Origin: Erpobdella octoculata
Lineage: Eukaryota; Annelida; Clitellata; Hirudinida; Erpobdellidae
NCBI GenBank assembly: GCA_963978895.1
Contig: OZ022241.1
Coordinates: 23,094,073 to 23,158,072 of the forward strand
Direction: 5' to 3'
Length of the DNA stretch: 64,000 bases
Shown here: positions 21,982 through 34,589 of the stretch, in pieces
Layout of the letters: each line of letters starts with the position of its first letter
Position numbering within the stretch: the first letter of the stretch is position 1
Position numbers and translations under genes: made by a program
Notes under the pieces: generated by a model
Told to the model about the DNA's origin: nothing
The model's database searches: none
What the model saw: the letters and a program-made list of their open reading frames with translations, nothing else

Positions 21982-23640
21982 CTAAATACTTCTTCTTCTT
22001 CGCCATATCTCTGTACAGCTTTTACTGGACATTATAGACGTGGGCTCTTGCATTAGTTGACAACAAACTGAACAAACGCCACTCTTTTTGGCAAATCGTA
22101 GGTTGTTGATTGTTTTGCCATTTATACATGCTCCAATGTCTTCTGAGCCATCAAGTGCCTCTCCCATAATGTGCTCAAAGTAGATGTTAAACAGATCTTG
22201 TGACAAAATACAACCCTGTCACACACCAATTACCTGCTGAAACCACTCGGTTACATCGTTTCCAACTCTAATGGCACTTTGCCTTCTCCTGTACAAATTT
22301 TCAATCAGTTTTATCATTTTCGGGTGTAATCCATAGTGGTGTAGTACTTTCCATAGACCTTGGTGCCACACACGATCAAACGCTTTCTTGAAATCTATGA
22401 AAATCAAGTAAAGCTCCTTATCCTGCACGCAAGGTATTTTTCTGCTATCAATCTGAGTGAAAAGATTTGCTCGATTGTTCTTTTTCCTGATTTGAATCCG
22501 GCCTGTTCTTCAGCCTTTTGCATTTCAATAGTTCTCTTCATTCAATTCCTGATGATCTCCAATATGATCTTACTTGCATGGCAGATAAGGCCGTAAGGCA
22601 GTTCTCACATTTGGTAGTGTCTCCTTTCTTCGTGATGGTAACTACGAGGGACTTCGTCCAAAGTTTTGGGAATTTTCCAGTATACCAAATCTTGTTGCAG
22701 ATCTTGTGCATTATTTGAACTACTGCTTGTCCACCTTCTTATATTAGCTCTCCTTCAACACCATCAATTCCAGGAGCTTTGCGCGACTTAATCTTGTCAA
22801 TCGCTGTTTTGACCTCGCTTTCAAGGATATTAGGTTCTTGTTCGTTTCTCCTACAATTTTGCCAAAGTTGTTCAAGAAAACCATCATTCGTTTGTAATTT
22901 GACATACTCATGTATTATACTCATGCCATCTTTGGAGGATGTCGGAGTCTTTGGTAAGCAGGTTGCCATCCTTGTGTCTGATGTTTCTACGCTTTTCGTT
23001 CAATTTGATTCCTTTCTTAAGCGTTTTGACCTTTTGAAAGAGAGCTCGCATATCGTTCTTCTGATTTGCTTTTTTTCCTTCACAACACTGTTTGTTAAAC
23101 TATTCTTCACGACATTTTTCAACCTTGTTGTTTATGACGTTCTTAAGCTGTGCAAATTGGCGTTTCAAGTCTCCATCTTGCGGACTGTTGTTCATCTTCA
23201 CTCTTATTAACCGTCGTTGATCAGCCAGGTTGAGTACTTTGTCACTGATCCTCATTTCTCTCTTATATATCTTGAAACCAATCACTTCTTTAGTTGTTTT
23301 TTTATTGCATTGTTAACAATGTCAAGTGCTACATCTAAGTTTTTTCTTCGACCATGCCACTTAGTGCTTCAAAACGATTCTTGATCTCTATCTTGTAGCG
23401 TTCGTTAACTTCAGGAATACACAGTCCTTCAATTTCTACCTTCTTCGTGTGTGTTTGCTTTTGTACATTGAATCTTGTTTTGAAGTTTGCTATCACGAAA
23501 TTGTGATCATTTATAACGTTTGGCACTATTGCACAGGATAACTGCGTGCGTTGTTAATGCAACTTCTCCACCTTCGGTCAATCATGATGTAGTCAATCAT
23601 CTGTCGCGTTCGGGCACCGGGTGATCTCCAAGTTCATTTT
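21982..23640 (-). pseudogene. APE-type LINE, reverse transcriptase part
   Basis: From 23640 down: end of the endonuclease (RTRQMIDYIMIDRRWR at about 23600, then HNFVIANFKTRF), a linker, KSRKAPGIDGVEGELI (about 22760), YLIFIDFKKAFDRVWHQGLW (about 22400, catalytic Asp of motif A), a downstream part DLFNIYFEHIMGEALDG, and INNLRFAKK where YADD would be expected. Numerous stops and frameshifts. The style matches LINEs whose proteins are annotated craniofacial development protein 2-like (RTE-related). The N-terminal endonuclease half is probably at 25950-26243, separated by later insertions. Confidence 0.7.
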
Positions 23641-23973
23641 CTCCATGGACTCCTAAATAAAAACATCTGGACACAAATCTGCCACGCGCGTCTACCACGT
23701 CGGGGGATTGTATCGCGTTACGCTTGGCTTTTTGAGAGAGCTACAAGTAATAAAAACTTTGACAACTTTTATTATTTTACACTTGAACAACTGAAATACA
23801 TAAATAAAACATTTATTTTCTGACAATTAACATTAAAATAGTTTATTTTAAAACACAAAATAATCGAAGTTAAAATGTTTTCAAGTGCAATTTATTAGTT
23901 TATCTTTTTTTTAGCTCTATTATTCTTGTTTGCTTCTCTTGTTATTTCTTTCACTTATATTTTAATCAAAATG
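23641..23973. other. AT-rich sequence
   Basis: No recognisable feature. Confidence 0.4.
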
Positions 23974-24300
23974 TCATAAAACTTGCAAAAGATGTGATTT
24001 TGTTTGTAAATCATGACTACCGTCCCATGTTTTTTGCCCATGATAAAATATTATACGAGCTTCACCGGCTAACAAATGTCCATCCATGAAAAGTTTTTGA
24101 ACTATAAAATTTGCTGTGTTGTATTGCTTTTTGGAAACTAAAGTTGAAATTGTATCTTCTTGAAAAGTAATGTTTTCATAAAACAAAAATTTAGAGAACT
24201 TAAGGCCAAACATTGCTCGAATCTTTCTATTGCTTTCCAACACCTGGTGCATTGAAGTGTAATAGTTGCTTCTGAAATTTGATAAAACTATCCAAAACAT
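23974..24300 (-). pseudogene. P-element/THAP9-like transposase C-terminal fragment
   Basis: The segment SNYYTSMHQVLESNRKIRAM matches GYYYTSCRQVLESIKEIRAL at about 31500 and NYFISIRQVVES at about 32060, the block typical of P-element transposase C-termini. The first half of the frame carries it; the rest is not recognised. Confidence 0.55.
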
Positions 24301-24359
24301 GACTATAAATTATTAGACTGAAGCTGACCAATAATTAGTTAGTCTTATAAACTCCCTTT

Positions 24360-25190
24360 AAGATGATCTCGATGGAACAGAAAACGAAAGGTCATTCTAA
24401 GTTCTTGGTCGATGATGCTAAAATTTCTGTCGTCAAGTGCTGTTCGTCACAAAACCAGCACAAACAGTTGTTGTCGATGATGATCTGAGTCTCTGGCGGT
24501 GAAAACTGATAGGTAAGTGATAAATGAACACGCGTGTCAAATAGCTAGAAAAATCGAGTCTGAACTTTTTTTCCATCTTGCTTTCCAATTTTTGGCCCGA
24601 TGATCTCGATAGAACAGAAAACGAAAGGTCATTCTAAGCGTCACAAAACCAGCACAAACAGTTGTTGTCGATGATGATCTGAGTCTCTGGCGGTCATGAA
24701 TACAACTGATAGATAAATGATAAATGAACACGCGTGTCGAATAGCTAGCAAAACTAAATCAAGTCAGAACTTTTTCTGCAGCTTGCTTTCCAATTCTGCA
24801 AAAACTCAATAAACTCCTGCATTTTTTTAAAATTCTTTTTAACAGAAATTTCACATTATTGACATTCAAAAGCTTTAAAACAAGTGTGATAAACTTTGCT
24901 GTACCATGCCTCTGGTTTGTAGGCTTAATTCTTATAGTAACTGAAAGCATCATGAGTGCATACTAAGGAAACTAAAGTATTCAGAGAAACTGAGGTTTTT
25001 TAGTGAGGCTATCAATGATTTGTTTTTTTTTTTAGTGCATGTTAGTACAATCCACCAATAATTAGTCTTATCAACTCCATTTATTTAAGATGATCTCGAT
25101 GGAACAGAAAACGAAAGGTCATTCTAAGTTCTTGGCCCGATGATGTTAGAATTTCTGTCGCCAAGGGTGTCATTGTTGAACTGCACTAAA
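24360..25190. repeat. locally duplicated 240-bp repeat
   Basis: 24363-24599 and 24600-24800 are imperfect direct repeats sharing GATGATCTCGAT, ACGAAAGGTCATTCTAAG, a CAGCACAAACAGTTGTTGTC stretch and ACACGCGTGTC. A third partial copy is at about 25090-25190. The pieces in between (24800-25080) are AT-rich and non-coding. Confidence 0.7.
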
Positions 25191-25199
25191 GTCTGCTCT

Positions 25200-25949
25200 G
25201 GAACCAGGATGCAAGCTTCTTTAAAATTCTGGACAAGACAATTTTTGACTGAAAATTGTTGTAAATATTTTTTAAGTCATACCCCTGGTAGAAAATGAAG
25301 AAGATGGTTTTTGTTCACAGAATCAAATATATTAATCCCAGTTTGTCTCCATAAGTTGATTGTAAGAACAGGTGAATGTTGCGTTTTCAACTAAAACGGT
25401 TGGTTAAATCAATCTCTTCTTTAGCTTTTAGCTGAATTGAAATATACTTTCTTAGCCGATAAGAATTCATATCTTCGATGATATAGTGTATAATGAAATG
25501 AAGAAAACAACATCTAAAATGAGCTAACACTCTACTATTCTTGGATTGGCACGGTTCCATTTCTCAAAATTAACTTCGTCACGCAGAAAATAGTGAAATG
25601 ATGAAAAGTAATACGAGCGTTGACTTGTTAGTTTTTACCGTGGCTAGTTTTGTATCCAAATGCTGAATATAATGTTAACAATGACAAAGTGTGTAGTAGT
25701 AAATAAACTGAATTGCTGAATAAATACAAAAAATCTGAACTCCGGAATCAGAATATAATCCTTGTCAAAATAAAACCATCCGACGAACCGACGCGCTCGA
25801 GACATTGAAACTGGATTATGATTAAGTTGTAACCTTGACCATTGAACCTCGCACTAACTATTCTTGGTGATATAGGGTTCAAATCGACTAAACTTCTGAA
25901 TGCCGTCTTTGATATAAGCAAACCAACTCCTCCTTGTTGAATCTTTTCT
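25200..25949. other. non-coding sequence with a dispersed repeat
   Basis: 25450-25600 repeats the sequence at 18578-18730 (shared GATATAGTGTATAATGAAAT). Otherwise featureless. Confidence 0.55.
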
Positions 25950-26243
25950 TCACCTGAGCGTTGTGTAATGAATTGAGTACAATATCATGTGACCAATTAC
26001 ATCCCATTCGAACCACTCATTCATTATGGTAACAAATATTTCAAGGCTTCCTTCTTTCCAAAGCGTCCTTACATTCCATGTGCCCAAATATACTTGGTGT
26101 TTTGCATCAACCAATCTCTCAGTATTTCTTTTCCTTCTCTTTAGCCCATTTTTCGAAGTAGATCCCAGAGTTGCCCTAGATCCACAACGTTTGTCCAGGC
26201 GACCGCCCAGCTGGCATTTTTGTTTGTTTGGTTGTCTTCTCAT
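25950..26243 (-). pseudogene. LINE apurinic endonuclease N-terminal fragment
   Basis: VYLGTWNVRTLWKEGSLE is the opening strand of a LINE AP-endonuclease (the TWNVRTL motif of RTE/craniofacial-development-protein-2-like proteins). The first residues are Lys/Arg-rich. It ends after EWFEWDVIG, before the catalytic EVRW region. Likely the 5' part of the element whose reverse transcriptase is at 21982-23640. Confidence 0.65.
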
Positions 26244-26545
26244 GTTTCTTTCTTGTGGCTTTTTTACCAGACGGTTCCACTTTTTTTCTTTGCTATCTAG
26301 TTCTCTATCGTAGGTAACCTCGTTGATTTCATTGAAATTCTTCCGCCGTTTAGATAGCTTTTAACTATCAAGGGCATTACCACGTCCAAAGCTAGTGAGT
26401 TAGATCAGTTATTTAACCAGCGCCGATCAATCGCTGTTAAAAACCTTGTCTTAAGACATGGCTTATTTATACTCGGTTTAACGTCATGAGCTGAACAAAT
26501 ATTAAATACTATATAAAAAAATAAAATAATATTTTTAGTATAAAA

Positions 26546-26690
26546 CTAGCGGGGTTACCCGCGTTGCTCGGGGTTTTCAGAGATTTTTTAATCGTTTTTC
26601 TGTCTTGCTCCCGTTTTTCCCCGCTTGTTCTTCCGTTTCCGGTCGTTTTCCCATTCCCGCTCACGCTTGCTCTCTCCATGGAGCTCTTAA
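26546..26690 (-). mobile_element. Helitron-type 3' end, minus orientation
   Basis: On the minus strand the segment ends CCCCGCTAG (CTAG = 26546-26549) after a CCCCGAGCAACGCGGG hairpin-like stretch, preceded by the CTCTGAAAACC block and GGGAAAAC/GGGAGC-rich repeats. Same family as 53196-53325. It abuts the 5' LTR remnant of the gypsy element. Confidence 0.6.
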
Positions 26691-26783
26691 TATAAACCAA
26701 CGTTATAACATTGGCGACGAGGAATCGGAAAACTTTTATGTATTAATTAACGAACTTTGAAACTTTTAACGTTTGATACACAA

Positions 26784-26866
26784 ATGGCTGACCAAATCGC
26801 TCAAATCATGCAGCAGATGTGCAAGCAACAGATCTTCATGAAGATCGTGGAAAAACTGGCTACAAA
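26784..26866 (+). pseudogene. gypsy gag start
   Basis: [16 protein letters not shown] is the usual first line of gag in this group of animal gypsy elements. The frame soon runs into (TA)n. The rest of gag appears to resume at about 28570 (FVRLLRKLDEADEVTL). Confidence 0.6.
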
Positions 26867-26867
26867 C

Positions 26868-27192
<325 letters not shown>

Positions 27193-27199
27193 ATACTAT

Positions 27200-28493
27200 T
27201 TATTTATTCGCAAACAGAAGGGCCTTTCGGCCTCTTATATCGTCCGGACAGTACAAACGAAACAAAAAAAACCAATAAACGAAATATGTACACATACTTA
27301 GTTGCAAATCGTAAATTGTTAAGATGTTAGAAATATACAATAGCAAGGTATGCTCGCATATAACATATTGAATAAGATATTAATTCTTGTAACTATTTAA
27401 ATTTTGCATTTATGGATCGGTTAAACCTGAAAAATTTTTGTTCTTAACGCTTATAGATAATGGCGTGAAGTTTGAAACTTCCACCCCAATCTTCAAAATC
27501 CCTCTAAATACTTCGAAGAATCTGTTCATGTAAAATCCAGATCTGCTAATGCTTCATGAAAAATTCAAATTCTTGAAAACTTAGATAAATCCATCAGATT
27601 TATCAAGCTTCTGAACCGACTGTAGTTTGATGATCCAACAACATCCTGAGGCAAAGAATTCCATGCTGAGACCACACGGCCAGTTATGAAAAACCTGGCA
27701 TCGTCAGTTCTATATTGACCTGGCATCAGTTTGTAGCTATGGTCCCTTGTTTTTTCATAATTTGCTTGTTTAAATTGTCCAACCAGGCTAGAATCCACCA
27801 TTCCATTTAAAGATCTGTATCTGCTACAAAAGTCTGCGATAAGTCTGCGCTCTTCTAGAGTTTTCAATCCCAAAAAGCTGAGACGGGTCGAGTATGGTAG
27901 ATGGCTGATATTTGGAACCATTCCGGTGAATCTTTTCTGAACCTTCTCCAGGCCGTCGATTAGGTACTTGTGCCGAGGGCTCCAAACTGGAGAGCAGTAT
28001 TCAAGCAATGGTCGCACGTATGTAGTGAATGCTTTTTTCATCAGATACGGATCTTAAGACAGGAGGCATAGTTTTATTAATCTAAGTTTTACCGACGCAG
28101 AGTGGATAATGTTCTCAATGTGTTTTTTGAAGTCAAGGTTTTTATCAATTAGTACACCCAGATACCTTGCTTGCTCGGTCGGTTTAAGCTCGTATCGTAT
28201 GTCACAATTCGATATTTAGGTATTTCGAAGCCTTTGTCGTTTCTTCGCCTGTGAATGGGACATACAAAACACTTTGATGGTGCCAGATTCAGTTGCCATG
28301 TTTCACTCCAGAGAACTAGTTCATCAATTGCTCTCTGTATTTCTGGAGCCGAAGAAGATGTGGGCTGAGTTGCTGAGTAAATTTTTATGTCGTCTGCAAA
28401 CATCTTGTCAGAGACCGATCCGAAAGCATCACCATCAGTAATATCGTTAATAAAAATTAGAAAGAGTATGGGGCCCAGGACACATATACACAA
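27200..28493 (-). pseudogene. CR1/Jockey-type LINE, 5'-truncated, inside gypsy element
   Basis: From 28493 down: GPILFLIFINDITDGD (motif B2), SDKMFADDIKIYS (catalytic FADD), LNLAPSKC; then a frameshift; then the C-terminal block TYVRPLLEYCSPVWSPRHK, LEKVQKRFTGM, VVSAWNSLP (28041-27565). About 360 bp of 3' UTR runs to the (TA)n array. Motifs are intact except the frameshift between 28149 and 28041 and the missing N-terminus. Confidence 0.8.
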
Positions 28494-28569
28494 ATTAACA
28501 TAATAAAAGATAATAAAATAAGCTATTTACACAAATATACGTAAGATGAGCCATCTTCATCTTACAATT

Positions 28570-28990
28570 TCAAGCTGCAGAGCTCGCGGAGTTTTTTGTC
28601 AGATTGCTACGGAAACTGGATGAAGCAGATGAGGTAACGTTGAATGACCTGGTCAGAGAGTACCACACTCTGAAATCCATTAAAGAAGATTTAGAATACC
28701 TGGAAGCACCATCCACAGAAATCCGTGCAGTCAAACATCGACAAGTCTCCAAGCCACCCAGCCCCTGCCAGTTGTGCAGCGGTGATAATTGGAAAAAAGA
28801 TCGTCTTCAATTACTAAAAAGAGGAAAATCAACAAACAAGAATAGAAGATACCACCCTCAACAAAAGAGAGCAGTCTCAAATGTTTCTGGGGGGACACCA
28901 AGGTATCTGGAGGTGAACCTCCAAGGTCATCCGGTCCGACTCCAGTTAGACACCGGGGCCGACATCCCTCTCATCTCCCATCCAACATGA
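28570..28990 (+). pseudogene. gypsy gag C-terminus and aspartic protease
   Basis: Ends with the protease signature VRLQLDTGADIPLIS at about 28935-28975, preceded by a basic region. The CQLCSG pair is part of a degenerate zinc knuckle. The frame stops at 28990, shortly after the active site. Confidence 0.75.
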
Positions 28991-29189
28991 ATAGTAATCG
29001 GAAAACCACAGCTCAAGGCAACGACAAAAACGTATCGAGCTGGAAACGGTCAGCCACTCCACATTGACGGCTGGTTCAAACAACATTTTCCAGCACTGAC
29101 AACGCTGGTGGTAACCACTAGGGCCATGGAATATGTCATGTAACAGAGTCCAATGACCTTCTGGGATTCCCTTGGATTAAACAACTTTA

Positions 29190-30340
29190 AGAGTTTAAAC
29201 AGCTCATGGAGAAGTTTATGATACAAGAGGCCGCTACAGTCAACATTGATTCTACACTCTCAGATGTCATCAAAACCTTTCCAGTTGAGAGCACAGACAC
29301 TACCCTTACCACAGCAAGTGATGCCACCCTTAAACAAGAAATAGCTACAGTCAACATTGATAAAGACATTGAAGATACTGTCAATGTCATTCCTGCCAGA
29401 CTGCTGATCAATTACCGGCCAGACATCCAATCTGTCTCTGGCCACCAGAATCATCACCATGGAGTAGAATCCATATTGATTTTGCAGGTCCCTTAATGGG
29501 AAAATGTACCTGATAGTTGTTGACGCGTACTCTAATTGGCCGGAAGTTATCGAAATGACTTCTACCACTACCACAACAACTCTGAAAGAGCTCCGACAAT
29601 TGTTCGCACAATTCGGTTATCCTAAAACTATTGTGTCTGACAATGGCACCCAATTTTGTAGTTCTAATTTTCAGGTTTCTGCTGAGAACATGGTAGCACC
29701 CATGTACGATCTCCACCTTTCCATCCGCAGTCAAACGGACAAGCCGAAAGATTCGTGGACACGTTCAAACGTGGATTGCAAAAACTGAAGGGGGAGGAAA
29801 CACCAGCCAAAGCTCTGCAAACCCTGCTCTTTGTGTACAGGAACACTCCTTGTCCAGCCTCAGTAGACGGAAAGTCACTAGCTGAAAACTTCCTAAATCG
29901 AAAGCCTCGAACACTCCTAGATCTGCTTATGACAGAAATGGACTCTAAAAGTACCAACACCACTAAAGATTCCAAACAAAACGACCAAGGTTCAAGGAGG
30001 TTCAGTTCAGGAGACTTGGTCTACGTCCAAGATTATCGTCCAAGACGACCCACATGGACATCAGGCAAGGTGAGTGGACGAAAAGGCCGCATCATGTATG
30101 ATGTAATAGTAGAGGGCCGCACATGGCGAAGACACATCAACCACAGATGCCACCCCGAAAAGACACTACAGCGACAACTCTACACCACACGTTTGATTTG
30201 CCGCTGTCCCCATCAGTGAAACCCACAAAAGATGCCTCAGAAAAATTGGACACACTAGTACCACCGTCTTCAAATGAAGTACATTTACCAGCAGCTCTAC
30301 CAACAGCTAGGTCACCTCGGGAACAAAGACACTGACGTCC
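29190..30340 (+). pseudogene. gypsy integrase and C-terminal region
   Basis: After an internal deletion, integrase catalytic motifs appear: IVVDAYSNWPEV (first Asp, about 29520) and TIVSDNGTQFCSS (second Asp, about 29640). A frameshift near 29700 leads to the QTDKP/GQAERF-like region and FVDTFKRGLQKLKGEE. Then comes FSSGDLVYVQDYRP, the SH3-like/GPY-type DNA-binding end (30000-30110). At least two frameshifts; not functional. Confidence 0.75.
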
Positions 30341-30405
30341 ACCATACCGTCTATTGATGAACACCCAAATGAATAAATACCCCACAGAACCTTTATACTA
30401 TACAG

Positions 30406-30608
30406 TGTTGTGACATACAAATTAAATAATTGTCTATTTAATTATATATCTATTTAGTATCTTTGTATGGACACGAGCTTCGCGCAGTTCCGCTTTCTTT
30501 GTCTTTTGTTCGGATTGCCATCGTGCTGGTCGTGTCTCGTATCTCGATAATAAACGTTCGTGAGTTCATTGTTTGTATTTTTATTACAATATAACCGATG
30601 TTATAACA
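30406..30608 (+). repeat. 3' LTR of the gypsy element
   Basis: Starts TGTTGTGACA and ends GTTATAACA. Contains an AATAAA at about 30549. Its last ~20 bp match the remnant at 26691-26710. Confidence 0.6.
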
Positions 30609-30619
30609 CAACTCTAACT

Positions 30620-33600
30620 GATATTTGTTATGAGTTTACAGAAAATGGTTTTCAAATGTTCAGCATGCGGTTGCAAGACAGGCTAGGCTATGTCAGTAAT
30701 AAAAACGAATCCAATGAACATATTAGTATGCATGAATATCCGATTGAAAATAAAAAGTTATGTGATAAATGGATTAAAGTATTAACGCAAATCCGCGTGA
30801 AATTTTTGTGCAAACAATTATTCAAAGATATGTTCACTTCATTTCACCGAGGATTTTATCTATAGTTCAACTGACACAAAGACAAACACTAGACGGGTCA
30901 GCAAGTGTAAGAACTTAGGAATTAAAATAAATTTGAATGTGTTTAATGCCCGAATCTGTACACTCAGTTTTTCCTAATGCACCTAAATATTTAACAAGCT
31001 CTTATAAAATATTGAACAAGCTACTTCTCAGGAAATTAAGATTTTTGTTGGAAAGCTACCACAGATTTTATTACAATGATATTGGAAGTATGGAGCATAA
31101 TAAATGTGAAAAATCTTTCAAAGGGTTATCATAAAAAAATTCTCGTATGGACCCAATAAGAAGTACTATAGACTGGAAACTTATAAATTGAAAAATTTCC
31201 TGAATTTGTTAAGGAATTGGGAAAGTTTGGGGAAAATAGGACTACATCAAGAAACAATTGGTGCTGTAAAGCAATCAACATCTGCTATTATACAGTGCTG
31301 CAAATATTTGATTGAAAAACTTTGTGTCAGTAATGTTCTGCTGAGTAATTTTCAGTCTGACTCGATTGAATAAAGGTATGACTTATATTTTCATGAAACA
31401 AACTTAAATTACAATAAAAATTTTCTATTTGAATTTGGCTGGATTAAACAGTTGTCAAGAGGGTATTATTATACATCCTGCCGGCAAGTATTGGAAAGTA
31501 TCAAAGAGATTAGAGCCTTATCACTCCTGAAATTTTCCGGGTTCACGATTGATGAAATTAAAATTTTATCGTTCCACCTCAGGATTCAAAAGATAGTTTG
31601 AACTTGTTGGCAGATGAAATTGCTGGTTAATTAAAATTCAGTGGCACAATGATTGAACATGATTCCTTAAAAGAGTATAAAGAACTGCTTGACAAACTTC
31701 TGAGATCCTCTGATTACATGGTTCTGTTTCAGAAAATATCAGAAAAATGTTTTAATGACAATGTTTATTTATTTTTATCTTTTTCAAATTATTGCATAAT
31801 TAATCATGAACTACCTTATTTTATTTCTAAATCTCTTTTTAACTGTTTAAGCAAAAATTATATAAATACATTAGAAAATATAAAGAATGCAATTGAAGGA
31901 GAAACCTTTTTAGCATTATGTCAATACATGTTCAGCAACTGCTAACTATTGCAATTATCTATTGAGTACAATGGACTTCAAGTTTATTCTCCTCGGTCAT
32001 TTCCAGTCTGATCTGATTGAATCACGATTTGGGTGAGTTTGTCAAATGGCAGGAGGAAATTATTTTATTTCTATAAGACAAGTAGTGGAGAGTGACACCA
32101 AAAAAATGAGGTCACTGATAAGACACTCCAAGCTATCTTTGTCTGATATAGATAATTTCATTGACGATGTCAGAGATTGTTCGAACAATGTGGGTGTCCG
32201 GATAATTCGTCGCAGGACAATTAACAAACAATTCGTCGCGGACAATTCGTCGCAGGACAATTCGTCGCAGAAAAACGGACAATTCGTCGCGGACAATTCG
32301 TTGCAGAAAAACGGAAAATTCAGTGCGGACAATTCGTTGCAGAAAAACGGACAATTCAGTGCGGACCATTCGTTGCAGAAAAACGGACAATTCGGTGCGA
32401 CAATTCGTTGCAGAAAACGGACAATTGTTAAATAATAGTTACTATATTTATTTTATCTTGTTTGTTCTTCAAAATAATACCAAAAATAATAATTCCGAGA
32501 AAAGCTAAAAGTTCTTATGACAGATCTTTACACAAGTTGTCTCTGCATCATTTACTCCTGACATACCCCTCCTCTTCGGTGCGTACGTAATATATAAATG
32601 GCCTTTTAATTATTATAAGTTTTGATTGATTAGAATAATTTAATATTAAATCTACCTCTTATGTGAAAAAGATAGTAATTTAACACAAACATATGTTTGC
32701 AAAAAGTAATTTATTAATCTATTGAAAAAATGTTATGGCTGTATCTCCGCAAATAATCATTTGAGGAACGATTTTCACAATCCATCACAACAGTCCTCAG
32801 AGGAGGACTTTTGCTTGCAAGCATACGCTCAACCTTCATTTAGTTGATGGTTTGTTTGTTTTTTGTAGTTTAACTACTAACTTCAATAGTGTTAAACGTG
32901 CAATTTGAACAGCCCGTGCAAATGCATTGTGTCACATTTCAACTGCGTTGTTAGTACAAGGAATGTCATTACGGACAGCTTGATAACAGTTCCAGATATC
33001 ATATAAAGAAAAACGTGGTAAAAAGAGCACATATCAGTGTATTGGCTTCAAGTGTAATTTGTATAGGTTTGGTTTGCGACAAATTTTCCTGCAACGAATT
33101 GTCCGCGACGAATTGTCCGCGACGAATTGTCCGCGCCGAATTGTCCGTTTTTCTCCGAAGAATTGTCCGCGCCGAATTGTCCGTTTTTCTCATAGACTCC
33201 TTAAAACGGACAATTCGGCGCGGACAATTCTTCGGAGAAAAACGGACAATTCGGCGCGGACAATTCGTCGCGGACAATTCGTCGCGGACAATTCCTGCGA
33301 CGAATTGTCAGCGACGATTTGTCCTGCGACGAATTGTCCTAGAACCACAATGTGGATGATCAAGCAACAAGAATTGCAATCCCGTTGAAGAATTTGACTC
33401 TTCCTAATGAAAGTGAAGCAACAACAATATACGATGTTGCTGGAGCTGTAGCTCATTTAATAATTCATCAAACGAAATGCTAATATTGCAAAAAACATCC
33501 TGTTGATAAGGATTTTTATAACTTGGATGAGTTGAATTTGCAATGACTAGATGTATATCTCAATGATATCAATCGAGGAGGTCTGTTAAAACCTTCTGAA

Positions 33601-33905
33601 TATACTTTCTCAGTTTTTTTGCAAAACTAGAATATATTTGATGCCTTGAAAAGTTTAGAAAGTAATTTAAAGTTATTTATATCATCTACAAAACATAAAG
33701 AACTTTTTATAAAAAATAGTTGACAGACTGCTAGTGGATGGTTCTCTTTTGATAGAAGAAAACTTTTGTGCAGCTAATCACAATCTTAAAGAATTTATAA
33801 GTTTCAAGTTTTCCAACTGCATAGCAAAAAATTATGTGAAAGAATTGAATGAGAAAAATGAAAATTGCAGCAAGCGAAGAAAATTAGATAAACTTGTTGA
33901 ATAAA
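30620..33905 (+). pseudogene. P-element/THAP9-like transposase relic
   Basis: A THAP zinc finger opens it: VFKCSACGCKTG (about 30645), a frameshift, EYPIENKKLCDKWIKVL (about 30740), then, in another frame, KICSLHFTEDF (about 30825), giving the C-x2-C...C-x2-H layout. Downstream, two partly repeated C-terminal blocks occur: NFQSDSIE/GYYYTSCRQVLES (31350-31530) and FQSDLIES/NYFISIRQVVES (32000-32100). A last block around DVAGAVAHLIIHQTKC (33430-33480) follows the Mutator-like insert. Many stops and frameshifts. The duplicated C-terminal block means two P-like copies are merged or one is partly duplicated. Confidence 0.75.
32194..33346. mobile_element. Mutator-like element with minisatellite termini, inserted in the P-element relic
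   Basis: The left array (32194-32420) has GGACAATTCGTCGCGG / AGAAAAACGGACAATTC units. The right array (33070-33346) is the same in reverse, itself with an internal inversion at about 33185. Both ends start with G and share GGAnAATTCGTCGCAGG. The 9-mer ACAATGTGG flanks both sides (32185-32193 and 33347-33355). Removing the element plus one 9-mer restores the P-element reading frame across the junction. The middle (32430-33060) has no transposase. Confidence 0.85.
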
Positions 33906-34428
33906 CATGACTTGCCAAATGAATACTAATTAATATTTTGTGTATGTTTATTGTGTGTATGTGTGTTTAAACATGTTTCAGATACTTTTAAATTTTGTTT
34001 CATTAATAAATTAGCACCAAAACAGCTGTGATTAATTTTATCTCAATATTAAAATACTGTATTTCATTCTAAAGAGTTGAATAGTGCATTCAACACTTAG
34101 GCCCAAACGCGTATTGGTACGCTAATGGGTTGTGATTCCAGATGTTATATCTAGAATTCCATGCTTGAAGCCTTCACACGTTGTTACGTAAACTAAATTT
34201 GAATTGTATTACGCAATTACCTTTGATGATCTGGAAAGTTTTTTAGCCCCCCTGAGCAGGGGGATCGGAGTAGGGAGTCCAAACTCTTTTAACCAAATTT
34301 CTGAAATTTCAGATCGATTGGAAGATGGGAAATGATTTTGTGTTCAGACAGACAGACAGAAAAACAGAAAGGCGAAGTTAATATAAGGATTAAAAAAATA
34401 CATGACATCCTCAACATACTGTCAACCA
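33906..34428. other. AT-rich non-coding sequence
   Basis: Contains a short C5/G5 hairpin at about 34245 and a CAGA repeat at about 34350. No genes. Confidence 0.4.
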
Positions 34429-34589
34429 GCGTTGCCCGGTTTTTTCAAAGGTTTTCAAAAATTAAAAAATTGATTTTTTTCTAATGAATTTTCTGGATAG
34501 TAACTTTTCACCATGCCAAGTTTCAGCCAAATCCCTTGTTGGTTACGAAGTTATTAAAGGATACACCCATTTCTGCTTTATATATTAGA
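34429..34589 (-). mobile_element. short Helitron-like element
   Basis: The minus-strand 5' side begins TCTAATATATAAAGCAG and the other end has the GGGCAACGCTGG segment seen near Helitron 3' ends. The terminal CTAG is not present, so the call is weak. Confidence 0.35.
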
